Shown here: piece after piece, positions 1 through 8,595 of the stretch
Layout of the letters: each line of letters opens with the position of its first letter
Position numbering within the stretch: the first letter of the stretch is position 1
DNA from: Candidatus Phaeomarinobacter ectocarpi
GTDB taxonomy: Bacteria > Pseudomonadota > Alphaproteobacteria > CGMCC-115125
Direction: 5' to 3'
Assembly: GCF_000689395.1 (NCBI RefSeq)
Contig: NZ_HG966617.1
Span: 2,950,721-3,014,720 of the forward strand
DNA length: 64,000 nucleotides
Translations under genes and position numbers: made by a program
Notes under the pieces: generated by a model
Databases searched by the model: none
Told to the model about the DNA's origin: nothing
Seen by the model: only the letters and a program-made list of their open reading frames with translations

Positions 1-1058
1 GCTGTCGGCACCGGCAGTGCATCAAGTCCACAGTCAGCGACACTGCTGCCCGACGCCAGCTGGAATTGCAGCGCCACCAGATCAAGCCCGGTGACTTCTT
101 CGGTTACCGTATGCTCCACCTGAATGCGCGGGTTGCATTCAATGAAGAAGAACGGCGCGTCGTCGCCCTCACCGGTCGCATCAAGCAGAAACTCAATGGT
201 ACCAAGGCCAAGATAGCTGGCGGCTCTGCCGAGTTTTACCGCCGCGTCCAGCATGCGCGCCCGAAGCGCCGGCGCGAGACGTGGCGCAGGCGCAAGCTCG
301 ATCAGCTTTTGATGACGTCGCTGTATGGTGCAATCGCGCTCCCACAGATGGGCAACGTTCTGACCGTCACCTGCGATCTGCACTTCGATGTGCCGCGCAG
401 TTGGCAGGTAACGCTCCATGTAAAGCGAGCCATCGCCAAAGGCGCTAAGCGCTTCTGCGGAGGCCTGAGCAAATGCTGTGGCAATTTCATCCGTATCCTG
501 AATGATGCGCATGCCGCGCCCACCGCCACCTGCAACGGCCTTGAAGATACCCGGCGCACCGTTGAGCGACGCAAAAAATGTCTTTGCCTCAGCCTCATCG
601 GCCAGAACCGGAGACCCTTCGATCAGCGGAATGCCGTTTGCCTTGGCCAGATCGCGCGCCGCCACCTTGTCGCCAAGTTCTGACAACGTTTCGGGCTTGG
701 GACCGATGAATACCAGTCCGGCATCAGCGCACGCAGCTGAAAGCTCGGCACTCTCAGCAAGCAGCCCATACCCTGGATGGATGCTGTCGCACTTCTCGGC
801 TTTCGCAATTTCGATGATGGCCGACACGTCAAGATAGGCAGCAACGCCCGCCCCTTCGAGCTGAACTGCCTTATCCGCAATCTGGGTGTGCAGCGCCCCC
901 GCATCGTCCGGCGAGTGGATGGCAACCGTTTCAATGCCGCGTGCCGCCGCAGTCCGCACAACGCGCACGGCGATTTCACCGCGATTGGCAATCAGGCACT
1001 TGTGATTCGAGGTCAAACTGGTGTCCCTGGCAGATTTTTTTGCTTTTTCGGGCCGCAT
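1..1058 (-). CDS. Biotin carboxylase (acyl-CoA carboxylase alpha-type), N-terminal part, runs off left edge
   Basis: The reverse strand from an ATG at 1058 encodes about 352 residues and is still open at the window edge. The N-terminal motif KCLIANRGEIAVRVVR is the biotin-carboxylase signature. It is followed by HPGYGLLAE, the ATP-grasp glycine loop (AGGGGRGMR), the RDCTIQRRHQK segment and IECNPRIQVEHTVTE, in the order expected for the biotin carboxylase domain. These enzymes use ATP and bicarbonate to carboxylate biotin for acetyl-, propionyl- or related acyl-CoA carboxylases. The C-terminal part, and any biotinyl or carboxyltransferase domain, lies outside the window, so the substrate cannot be assigned. 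No strong ribosome binding site precedes the ATG, so the exact start is uncertain. Confidence 0.88.
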   Translation of the reverse strand, partial: MRPEKAKKSARDTSLTSNHKCLIANRGEIAVRVVRTAAARGIETVAIHSPDDAGALHTQIADKAVQLEGAGVAAYLDVSAIIEIAKAEKCDSIHPGYGLLAESAELSAACADAGLVFIGPKPETLSELGDKVAARDLAKANGIPLIEGSPVLADEAEAKTFFASLNGAPGIFKAVAGGGGRGMRIIQDTDEIATAFAQASAEALSAFGDGSLYMERYLPTARHIEVQIAGDGQNVAHLWERDCTIQRRHQKLIELAPAPRLAPALRARMLDAAVKLGRAASYLGLGTIEFLLDATGEGDDAPFFFIECNPRIQVEHTVTEEVTGLDLVALQFQLASGSSVADCGLDALPVPT

Positions 1059-1167
1059 ACTGGCAGGGCTTGGCCACAATCGAAAGAGGCATTAGGCCCG
1101 GAATTCTGCGGGCTTCTCATAGGTCACCCGTAGCCAAGCCCTTGAAGGTGAACAGGGATCACACTAC

Positions 1168-1182
1168 CTGACATCTTGTCAG
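1168..1182. promoter_or_regulatory. Palindrome CTGACA-TCT-TGTCAG upstream of the monooxygenase
   Basis: A perfect 6-bp inverted repeat with a 3-nt spacer lies in the 209-bp gap between the divergent biotin carboxylase and monooxygenase genes, about 85 bp before the monooxygenase start. Its position and symmetry suggest a regulator site. The cognate protein is unknown and chance occurrence cannot be excluded. Confidence 0.3.
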
Positions 1183-1267
1183 TTGGGCAAAAATACTGTT
1201 CTCTCAGTCACAAAGCGACATATCCCCGACGTAAAGCCTCAAAAGTCGGCGCAATCAGGTGGACCAC

Positions 1268-2794
1268 ATGACACTTCAGGAAACTTCGATCACGGCCAAG
1301 CCGGAGCATATTGATGTGCTCATTATTGGTGCTGGCATATCCGGCGTCGGCGCTGGCTATCACCTCAAGGCCAATAGCCCAGGCAAGAGCTTTGCCATCC
1401 TCGAAGGCCGCGAGACCATGGGCGGCACCTGGGACCTGTTCAAATATCCCGGCATTCGCTCTGACTCAGACATGTACACGCTGGGCTACTCGTTCCGCCC
1501 CTGGACAGACCCAAAGGCCATTGCCGATGGCCCGTCGATCCTGAAATACGTCAAGGACACCGCGCGCGAACACGGCATCGACAAGCACATCCGCTTCTCA
1601 CACAAGGTTATCAGCGCCGACTGGTCCACGCCGGACGCCCTGTGGCACATCAAGGCCGAACGCGGCCCGACGAAAGAACCCGTGAGTTTCACCGCCAACT
1701 TCCTCTTTATGTGCGGCGGCTACTACAATTACGACGAAGCTTTCACGCCGGAGTTTGAAGGCCGCGAAGACTTCAAGGGTCAGGTCATCCATCCGCAGTT
1801 CTGGCCGGAAGACATGGACTATACCGGCAAGAAAGTCGTGGTGATTGGCTCTGGTGCCACCGCAATGACGTTGGTGCCTTCCATGACGGACAAGGCGGAG
1901 CATGTGACCATGCTGCAGCGGACACCGACCTATGTGGTGTCGCGCCCCGGCACGGACGCGTTTGCGAATTTCATGCGCAAATACCTGCCCAGCAAGCTGG
2001 CCTACGGCATCACCCGGTGGAAGAACGTTCTCATGGGCATGTACTTCTACCGCATGTGCATGAAGCAGCCTGCCAAGGTGAAGGACTACCTGCTTGGCAT
2101 GGTCCGCGAGGAACTGGGGGATGAAGAAGTGAAGAAGCACTTCACACCCACCTACAAACCATGGGACCAGCGTGTCTGCCTCGTGCCGGACAGCGACCTC
2201 TATGAAGCCCTGAAATCCGGCAAGGCATCGGCAGTGACCGATCACATTGATCGCTTCACGGAAAATGGCATCAAGCTCAAATCCGGTGAAACGCTGGATG
2301 CGGACATCATCGTCACGGCAACCGGGCTGAAGCTGCAGGTCTGGAACGGTCTTGATGTGTCTGTGGATGGCAAACTGATGACCGCCGCAGACACCATGGC
2401 CTACAAGGGCTTCATGTATTCCGGCATCCCCAATATGGCGTCATCCTTTGGCTACACGAACGCCTCATGGACGCTGAAATGTGACCTCACTTGCGAGTAT
2501 GTCTGTCGCCTGCTGAACCACATGGATGCCAAGGGCCTGGATCAGGCAACACCAAGCTTTACCGAAGGTGATGTGGAAGTGGAGCCCTGGCTCGACCTCA
2601 AATCCGGCTACGTCCAGCGCGCCATGGAGAGTTTCCCCAAGCAGGGCTCCAAGACGCCGTGGAAGCTACATCAGAATTACGCAAAGGATCTGGTGATGCT
2701 GCGCTTTGGCAGCCTGGAAGACGACGGCATGGTGTTTTCAAAGAAGCCGGCAACCAAAACCGTTGCGGCTCCAGCAGCCATTGCCGCCGAATAA
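1268..2794 (+). CDS. Flavin-containing monooxygenase, Baeyer-Villiger type
   Basis: A 508-residue NADPH/FAD monooxygenase predicted to insert oxygen next to a ketone or to oxidise a heteroatom. It has an N-terminal FAD Rossmann motif (GAGISGVGAG), then the type I Baeyer-Villiger fingerprint F-x-G-x-x-x-H-x-x-x-W-P (FKGQVIHPQFWP, around residue 175), and a second dinucleotide motif (VVVIGSGATAMTLVP). I chose ATG 1268 because AGGTGG lies just upstream; a GTG three codons earlier is possible. The gene stands alone, divergent from the biotin carboxylase and followed by an intrinsic terminator. The substrate cannot be read from sequence. The CoA transferase downstream could act on acids released from ester products, which is speculation. 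Confidence 0.85.
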   Translation: MTLQETSITAKPEHIDVLIIGAGISGVGAGYHLKANSPGKSFAILEGRETMGGTWDLFKYPGIRSDSDMYTLGYSFRPWTDPKAIADGPSILKYVKDTAREHGIDKHIRFSHKVISADWSTPDALWHIKAERGPTKEPVSFTANFLFMCGGYYNYDEAFTPEFEGREDFKGQVIHPQFWPEDMDYTGKKVVVIGSGATAMTLVPSMTDKAEHVTMLQRTPTYVVSRPGTDAFANFMRKYLPSKLAYGITRWKNVLMGMYFYRMCMKQPAKVKDYLLGMVREELGDEEVKKHFTPTYKPWDQRVCLVPDSDLYEALKSGKASAVTDHIDRFTENGIKLKSGETLDADIIVTATGLKLQVWNGLDVSVDGKLMTAADTMAYKGFMYSGIPNMASSFGYTNASWTLKCDLTCEYVCRLLNHMDAKGLDQATPSFTEGDVEVEPWLDLKSGYVQRAMESFPKQGSKTPWKLHQNYAKDLVMLRFGSLEDDGMVFSKKPATKTVAAPAAIAAE

Positions 2795-2821
2795 CAGCCA
2801 ACCAACTCTCAGAACGACAAG

Positions 2822-2849
2822 ACCGCCGGGTACCCGCCCGGCGGTTTTT
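2822..2849 (+). terminator. Rho-independent terminator after the monooxygenase
   Basis: A perfect 9-bp GC-rich stem (ACCGCCGGG / CCCGGCGGT) with a 6-nt loop is followed directly by a T run. It lies 28 bp past the monooxygenase stop codon and separates that gene from the CoA transferase. Confidence 0.9.
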
Positions 2850-2940
2850 CTTTGGTGAAATGCATCAGGTGGATACCCTAGGCATCACGCATTTGCGCTA
2901 GAACAATGCCGAACACTCATCCCGCGACCAGAGTTGGCTC

Positions 2941-4791
2941 ATGACCAAACACCACACGGACCCCGCTGCCCTCGCAGACGAGATTATCGCCGCAACTAAC
3001 GGCGAAATTGTACTCGCCATGCCGCTGGGTCTGGGAAAAGCAAATGTCACCTGCAACGCGCTGTTCGCCCGGGCGATGCTAGACCCGTCGATTTCGCTGA
3101 CCATCCTGACGGCCCTGACGCTGGAAAAACCCAATCCGGGAAATGAGCTCGAACGCAATTTCATCAAGCCGGTGATTGACCGCCTGTTCGGCGACTATCC
3201 CGAGTTGGACTATGTGCGCCCGCTGCGCAATGGCACGCTTCCTGACAACATCACGATTGTTGAATTCTTCTTCCTCGCGGGGAAATGGCTTTCCACACCC
3301 GCAGCGCAGCAGAACTACATTTCAGCCAACTACACACACGCGTTGGGCGCCATTCTTGATCGCAAGCCAAACGTCATGGCCCAGATCGTTGCGCGGCGTG
3401 AAACAGAGGGAGGTCCCAGAATATCCCTGAGCTGCAACCCGGACCTGACCGTTGATCTGCTCAACGCGCGTGATGAAGGCATCATCAGCCCCATCATGGT
3501 GGCAGAGGAAAACGAAAACCTGCCCTTCATGGGCGGCGATGCAGATTATCCCGAAGGTGAAGTCGACCATATGCTGACCGGTCAGACCTGGCCCCTGTTT
3601 GCACCACCACGCGAACCGGTAAGCCTGACTGACCATGCCATCGGACTTCAGATTGCTCGGTTGGTGCCAGACGGCGGCACGTTGCAGATCGGTATCGGTT
3701 CAATCGGTGACGCCGTGGCAGCCGGCCTGATCATGCGCCACAGCAAGAACGCGGATTTCAAAGAAGCAATCTCGAACCTTGAAGGGGCCACGATAAGCGG
3801 CCCCGCCCACATGGAACAGTTTGATCAGGGCTTGTTCGGCGCCAGCGAAATGTTTGTGCCTGCCTTCCTTGATCTGATCGAGGCGGATGTCCTCACGCGC
3901 GAAGTTGACGGTGTGTGTCTTCAGGCGGGCTTCTTCCTTGGCCCATCTGATTTCTATCAGCGCCTGCGCGACATGGATGAGACCCAGCGTGCGCGCATTG
4001 CCATGCGCCCCGTCTCCTACGTCAATGAACTCTACGGTCCCGAAGCAGAAAAACGCCGCGCCCGCACCAATGCCCGCTTCATCAACAGCGGCATGATGGC
4101 CACGCTTATGGGTGCCGTAGTTTCTGATGGCCTTGAAGATGGGCGCGTCGTCTCAGGCGTTGGCGGCCAGTATAATTTTGTGGCGCAAGCCTTTGCACTG
4201 GAAGGGGCGCGATCCGTGATTGCCATACGCGCAACCCGAGAAGGGTCGAACGGCGCGGAGAGTAACATTCGCTGGTCCTACGGACACACGACCATTCCCC
4301 GCCACCTGCGCGACATCGTGGTGACCGAATATGGCGTTGCCGACCTGCGCGGAAAATCGGACGCACAAGTCATCGTGGCCATGTTGGAAATCAGCGACAG
4401 CCGCTTCCAGCCAGATCTCATGGCGCAGGCCAAGAAGGCAGGCAAGCTGCAGGCCGATTACACCATTCCCGAGCACGCCATTGAGAATACGCCGGAGGGA
4501 CTTGCACGCAGGCTCAAGACAACATCAGCCAAGGGTGACCTACCGGCCTTCCCGTTTGGCTCGGACTTCACGGAAGTCGAACAGCGACTCATTCCAGCCT
4601 TGGGCACGATGCGCGAAGCATCCGCTTCTCCCCTTGCAGCGCTCAAGCTTGCACTGTCAGGCCGTGGCGCCGGATCAGCAGAAGAGAACGAAGCCTTGGC
4701 GCGAATGAAACTGGATGCACCAACCAACATGCGTCAGCGTCTCTACGCCGCCTTGCTGCGCGGCGCTCTGCGGAAGACCGTCGCAGCCTAG
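2941..4791 (+). CDS. Acetyl-CoA hydrolase/CoA-transferase family protein
   Basis: A 616-residue protein of the class I CoA-transferase / acetyl-CoA hydrolase family, which moves CoA between carboxylic acids through a glutamyl-CoA thioester. The likely catalytic glutamate is E303 in GASEM, in the place of the GxxSEM motif of butyrate/4-hydroxybutyrate CoA-transferases. The C-terminal half has the family glycine motif GVGGQYNF and the segment VVTEYGVADLRGKS. It is longer than the roughly 430-residue 4-hydroxybutyrate transferases, with an extra C-terminal segment after about residue 520. It converges on the ABC permease gene with only 8 bp between stops. The acyl substrate is unknown. Confidence 0.85.
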   Translation: MTKHHTDPAALADEIIAATNGEIVLAMPLGLGKANVTCNALFARAMLDPSISLTILTALTLEKPNPGNELERNFIKPVIDRLFGDYPELDYVRPLRNGTLPDNITIVEFFFLAGKWLSTPAAQQNYISANYTHALGAILDRKPNVMAQIVARRETEGGPRISLSCNPDLTVDLLNARDEGIISPIMVAEENENLPFMGGDADYPEGEVDHMLTGQTWPLFAPPREPVSLTDHAIGLQIARLVPDGGTLQIGIGSIGDAVAAGLIMRHSKNADFKEAISNLEGATISGPAHMEQFDQGLFGASEMFVPAFLDLIEADVLTREVDGVCLQAGFFLGPSDFYQRLRDMDETQRARIAMRPVSYVNELYGPEAEKRRARTNARFINSGMMATLMGAVVSDGLEDGRVVSGVGGQYNFVAQAFALEGARSVIAIRATREGSNGAESNIRWSYGHTTIPRHLRDIVVTEYGVADLRGKSDAQVIVAMLEISDSRFQPDLMAQAKKAGKLQADYTIPEHAIENTPEGLARRLKTTSAKGDLPAFPFGSDFTEVEQRLIPALGTMREASASPLAALKLALSGRGAGSAEENEALARMKLDAPTNMRQRLYAALLRGALRKTVAA

Positions 4792-4799
4792 CTCACACC

Positions 4800-5954
4800 C
4801 TAGTCCAGCGTGCGCTGATATCGCATCACAGCGAGGATACCGACGGCCACTGTGAAAAGGCAGATAGCGGCAAACGGCATCTGTATGTCTGAAAAGTCTG
4901 CACCCTTCAGCATGATGCCACGCGCAATGCGCAGGAAGTGAGTGAGCGGCAAGCCTTCACCAATGATCTGTGCCCAGTCCGGCATGCCGCGAAAGGGAAA
5001 CATGAAACCGGAGAGCAGGATCGACGGAAGAAAGAAAAAGAATGTGAGCTGCATCGCCTGCATCTGCGACTGGGCAAAGGTCGAGAACATGAAGCCCAGC
5101 GCCAGATTGGCGATGATGAACAGCATGATGCCCACAAGCAGAAGCGGCAACGAGCCGGCAAACGGTACGCCGAACACATACTTGGCCGCAACGAGCACAA
5201 TGACCGTCTGCACCGCCCCCACAGCCACGTAAGGCCCGATCTTGCCGATCATCACTTCATAGGGTTTGGCCGGCATGGCTAGCAGGTTTTCCATGGTGCC
5301 CCGCTCTCCTTCGCGGGTCATGGCGATGGATGTAATCATCACCGACGTCATGGTGAGGATCACCCCCAACAGACCAGGCACGATGTTGTATTGCGTGAGG
5401 CCTTCGGGGTTATAGCGCGCATGGACAATCACCTCGACCGGCGCAGGCCCCTGTTTCAAATGCGCAAGCGCGCCCTTGAGGTCGTGGCGTAGCGCAAGAT
5501 TCACAATCTCGTTTGCGCGGCCCACCGCATTTGAAGAAGCCGACGGATCTGATGCATCAGCCTCGATCAACAATTGAGGCCGGTCGCCACGAACAAGCCG
5601 CTCTGTGAAGCCTGCAGGAAACGTGACGACAAAAGCCACGTCACCGCGCCTGAGAAGATCGGCTGCCTGCTGATGGTCTTCGACCTGCTCGACAAAGTCA
5701 TAGTATCCCGATGTCTCCATAGCGGTGAGGATGGTGCGGACGATCGGTGTCTGCTCTTCAACCAATGCGGCAGCGGGTAGATCCTTTGGGTCCAGATTGA
5801 TGGCATAGCCGAATAGGACAAGCTGCATGATCGGCACGCCCAGCATCATGGCCAGGGTCAGCCGGTCACGGCGCATCTGGATCATCTCCTTGAGGAAGAT
5901 GGCGGCGATGCGTGCATAAGCTGATGCGGAAGACGTGAGGCCCAGGAACCTCAT
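4800..5954 (-). CDS. ABC-2 type transporter permease (YhhJ/YbhS-like)
   Basis: A 384-residue integral membrane protein with the ABC-2 permease layout: one N-terminal membrane segment (about residues 33-55), a large extracytoplasmic loop (about 56-185), then five hydrophobic segments to the C-terminus, including MTREGERGTMENLLAMP between segments two and three. It is the last gene of the operon tetR-hlyD-ATPase-permease and overlaps the ATPase gene by 4 bases. E. coli YbhGFSR has two permeases. Only one is present here, so the channel is probably a homodimer. Likely role: export of a drug or other hydrophobic compound across the inner membrane. Confidence 0.88.
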   Translation of the reverse strand: MRFLGLTSSASAYARIAAIFLKEMIQMRRDRLTLAMMLGVPIMQLVLFGYAINLDPKDLPAAALVEEQTPIVRTILTAMETSGYYDFVEQVEDHQQAADLLRRGDVAFVVTFPAGFTERLVRGDRPQLLIEADASDPSASSNAVGRANEIVNLALRHDLKGALAHLKQGPAPVEVIVHARYNPEGLTQYNIVPGLLGVILTMTSVMITSIAMTREGERGTMENLLAMPAKPYEVMIGKIGPYVAVGAVQTVIVLVAAKYVFGVPFAGSLPLLLVGIMLFIIANLALGFMFSTFAQSQMQAMQLTFFFFLPSILLSGFMFPFRGMPDWAQIIGEGLPLTHFLRIARGIMLKGADFSDIQMPFAAICLFTVAVGILAVMRYQRTLD

Positions 5955-6895
5955 GAGTGCACCCGCAGGTCGCCGCCAGTGCGCGACATCAGTGCGATGA
6001 ACGCGTCTTCTAGGCCGGGTGCCACCTCCTCCCAGGTTGCCGTTGACGGGTCCACCGTCGCGATCGCTCGCTCGAGTGCCGCACGGTCCTGCCCGCTGAC
6101 GTGCAGCGCCGCACCGAAATAGGCGGCGTGTTCGACACCAGGCTGAGACTCAAGATAGGCCGACAGCGGACGCACATCATTGCCAACACCACGGAATGTG
6201 ATCAGTCCGGATTTCGCAATCACGTCACTGACCCGTCCTTCAGTGATGAGTTTGCCGTAGGCAAGGTAGACGATGCGATCACAGCGCTCGGCTTCATCCA
6301 TGTAGTGCGTTGAAACCAGTACCGTCAGGCCAGCCGACGACAACCGGTGGATTTCATCCCAGAAGTCACGGCGTGCCTGCGGGTCAACACCGGCCGTCGG
6401 TTCGTCCAGAAGCAAGAGTTGTGGTTGGTGCATGGTCACTGCACCAAGGGCCAGCCGCTGTTTCCAACCACCAGACAGGGCGCCAGCCAATTGATGCTGC
6501 CGATCCGCCAAACCAAGCGTTTCCAGGGTGCGGTCTACCTGCTCTGACAAACGGTCGAGTTCATAGAGCCGCGCAACGAATTCAAGGTTTTCGCGAATGG
6601 TGAGATCACCCCAGAAGGAAAACTTCTGGGTCATGTACCCCGTGCGTCGCTTGATGGCCGCACTTTCGCTCAGGATGTCAAAGCCCAGCGCCCGTCCCGC
6701 ACCTTCGGTCGGGTCGAGCAGGCCGCAGATCATGCGAATGGTTGTGGTCTTGCCGGAGCCGTTGGGCCCAAGAAACCCCCAGACCTGACCACGCGGCATC
6801 TGGATATCCACACCATCCACCGCCGTCTTGTCGCCAAAGCGTTTGACCAGACCGCGAACATCTATCGCCAGATCGTTTTGTGAGGTCACGTTCAT
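5951..6895 (-). CDS. ABC transporter ATP-binding protein
   Basis: A 314-residue single ATPase domain that powers the neighbouring permease. Walker A is GPNGSGKT (residues 43-50), the signature is LSGGWKQRLALG (tryptophan in place of the usual glutamine), Walker B is LLLLDEPTAGVDP and the H-loop is VSTHYMDEAERCD. The C-terminal 90 residues form the small regulatory extension common in DrrA/CcmA-like exporters. The gene overlaps both neighbours by ATGA-type 4-base junctions, so the operon is translationally coupled. The substrate is unknown. Confidence 0.92.
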   Translation of the reverse strand: MNVTSQNDLAIDVRGLVKRFGDKTAVDGVDIQMPRGQVWGFLGPNGSGKTTTIRMICGLLDPTEGAGRALGFDILSESAAIKRRTGYMTQKFSFWGDLTIRENLEFVARLYELDRLSEQVDRTLETLGLADRQHQLAGALSGGWKQRLALGAVTMHQPQLLLLDEPTAGVDPQARRDFWDEIHRLSSAGLTVLVSTHYMDEAERCDRIVYLAYGKLITEGRVSDVIAKSGLITFRGVGNDVRPLSAYLESQPGVEHAAYFGAALHVSGQDRAALERAIATVDPSTATWEEVAPGLEDAFIALMSRTGGDLRVHS

Positions 6896-7848
6896 GGCAC
6901 CCTCACATCAACTGGTTGCCCCGGACGCAGGGCCGAGCCGTCCAGTGGTTTTGCTTCCACAAGAAACACCAATGTGTCACGCGACTCTTCGCTGTAGATC
7001 ACCGGCGGTGTGAACTCGGCTTCACGCGCAATGTGCGTGATACGCGCCGCAACAGTCTGATCAAGAGCATCTGCTGAAATTGATACCGCACCATCATGCT
7101 GCACATGCGCTAGATGCCTTTGAGGCACAAAGAAACGAACCTTGAGACCATCAGCAGGCAGGACCGCTGCCACGGGCGTACCAGCGGATACAAACTCGCC
7201 TGTCCTATTGAATACTTCTTCTACGGTTCCCGAGGTCTTCGACAGCACATTGCGCTCAGTGAGATGCCACTGAGCCTGGGTCAGGGCGTCCGAAGCTGCG
7301 TCGCGTGCCGCTGCTGCCGCATCAACCGTGTCATCGCGTGCAGCCAGTTTTGCGGTTTCCAGATTTGCCGTCGCCGTATTCATCCGGGCAAGCGCAACAC
7401 CGTAGCGTGCCGTTGCCTCGTCACCGCGCGCTGCGGCAGCGACACCGCGCTGGACCAACGCCAATGAGCGGTCGCGCTCGGACCGCGCCAGTCGCAAATC
7501 CGCATTTGCTTCGGCAAGTTGCGCTTCGAAGGCCCTCATTTCCTGCGAGCGAACCCCTTTTTCAAGATCTGCTAATTGCGCAGTTGCCTGTTCCAACCTT
7601 GCTTTTGCTTCCGCAACGGCAGCGGTTTGCAGGCCATTGTCCAACTCGAACACCAGATCGCCAGTTGAAACAGTCTGCCCTTCTGACAAGGGCACGTCCG
7701 TCAGCCATCCCGACGCGGGAGCCGCGACATACACCAGCTGAGCTTCGACATATCCCGTGTAAATGCGACCGTCTGACTCCTGTCCGCAAGCCACCAGCGC
7801 GAGAGGCACACAAAGCACCAAGGCCATTCGATGAAAGAGTGTGGTCAT
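6892..7848 (-). CDS. HlyD-family membrane fusion lipoprotein
   Basis: A 318-residue periplasmic adaptor with a lipoprotein signal: a hydrophobic N-terminus ending in LALVAC, with the predicted lipidated cysteine around residue 21. A biotinyl-lipoyl-like beta segment (VAAPASGWLTDVPLSEGQ) is followed by a long helical hairpin (about residues 75-190, rich in Ala, Glu and Arg) and then the second half-motif and a beta barrel. This resembles YbhG. It should bridge the inner-membrane ABC pump to an outer-membrane channel, which is not encoded here. It lies between the TetR gene and the ATPase gene, with 4-base overlaps on both sides. Confidence 0.88.
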   Translation of the reverse strand: MTTLFHRMALVLCVPLALVACGQESDGRIYTGYVEAQLVYVAAPASGWLTDVPLSEGQTVSTGDLVFELDNGLQTAAVAEAKARLEQATAQLADLEKGVRSQEMRAFEAQLAEANADLRLARSERDRSLALVQRGVAAAARGDEATARYGVALARMNTATANLETAKLAARDDTVDAAAAARDAASDALTQAQWHLTERNVLSKTSGTVEEVFNRTGEFVSAGTPVAAVLPADGLKVRFFVPQRHLAHVQHDGAVSISADALDQTVAARITHIAREAEFTPPVIYSEESRDTLVFLVEAKPLDGSALRPGQPVDVRVP

Positions 7849-8477
7849 GCGCTAACCTCCTCAATGACACCGAGGGCGCGCTTGAGATGCGTCACATGCA
7901 TGGCCATCAGGGCATCAATATCGACGCGCGCTTCGGGGACAGTTTCAAACACAACGCTCCACAAAGCGGAAAACGCGATGGGTGCCGCCACGAGCCTCGC
8001 GGCGAGTGCCGGATCACCCACCTCTATTTCTCCGGCTGCTTTGGCGCGGGCCAGGAGCCCCGTCACACCACCCAGCAGTCGGTCCAGCACATCTTCACGG
8101 TAGGACTGAACAATTTCGGGAAACATGCCGGACTCGGAGATGAGTAGCTTGATGATCCGGGGCAGAGCTGTTTCGCGGATCAGGTGCGGGACAAACAGGC
8201 CAATACCATCCAGCGCCTCGCCAACGGAGGGCGCGTCGCGCATCAGGTTTTCGATGTGTTCAACTTTTGGAAGCGCGACGTTTCGCAGGACGGCTTCGAA
8301 CAGATCTTCCTTCGACGAGAAGTAGAGGTAGACGGTGCCCTTGGAGAGAGAAGCCGCCCGCGCAATGTCGTCCATGCGCGCCGCCGCAAAACTCTTCTCC
8401 ACAAAGACTTCCAGAGCAGCTGAAAGCAGGGCCTGCCGTCGTTCGTCTTTCGCATCATCTGTCCGCGCCCGTTGCAT
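7845..8477 (-). CDS. TetR family repressor of the ABC exporter operon
   Basis: A 210-residue TetR-type regulator with an N-terminal helix-turn-helix (MDDIARAASLSKGTVYLYF, about residues 38-56) and a helical ligand-binding C-terminus. It is the first gene of the exporter operon. A perfect 14-bp inverted repeat 12 bp upstream of its ATG overlaps the likely promoter, pointing to autoregulation and control of the pump. The arrangement resembles E. coli cecR-ybhGFSR. The inducing ligand is unknown. Confidence 0.9.
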   Translation of the reverse strand: MQRARTDDAKDERRQALLSAALEVFVEKSFAAARMDDIARAASLSKGTVYLYFSSKEDLFEAVLRNVALPKVEHIENLMRDAPSVGEALDGIGLFVPHLIRETALPRIIKLLISESGMFPEIVQSYREDVLDRLLGGVTGLLARAKAAGEIEVGDPALAARLVAAPIAFSALWSVVFETVPEARVDIDALMAMHVTHLKRALGVIEEVSA

Positions 8478-8488
8478 GAAGCTCTCAC

Positions 8489-8518
8489 ATTAAATAACTG
8501 ACCAGTCAGTTATTTAAT
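8489..8518. promoter_or_regulatory. Palindromic TetR operator for the exporter operon
   Basis: Two perfect 14-nt arms (ATTAAATAACTGAC and its complement) flank a 2-nt centre (CA). The core TGAC-CA-GTCA resembles known TetR-family operators. It lies immediately upstream of the tetR start and overlaps the putative -10 region, so binding would block the whole tetR-hlyD-ABC operon. Confidence 0.8.
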
Positions 8519-8539
8519 ACATCGAACGCCGCATATCAA
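8511..8539 (-). promoter_or_regulatory. Putative promoter of the tetR-hlyD-ABC operon
   Basis: On the reverse strand a -35-like TTGATA (8534-8539) is separated by 17 bp from TAAATA (8511-8516), which lies inside the palindromic operator. The -35 and spacing are good; the -10 matches poorly. A shifted hexamer TATTAA is an alternative. Confidence 0.45.
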
Positions 8540-8595
8540 GCCGCAACATGTCTAATCGAAGGTTTGTCGCAGAAATCCTGGATTTTTGGGGAGGT

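Noticed and set aside
66-683. Long forward open frame of 205 codons at the left edge
   Set aside because: It is antisense to the clearly conserved biotin carboxylase and has no recognisable motif; a shadow frame.
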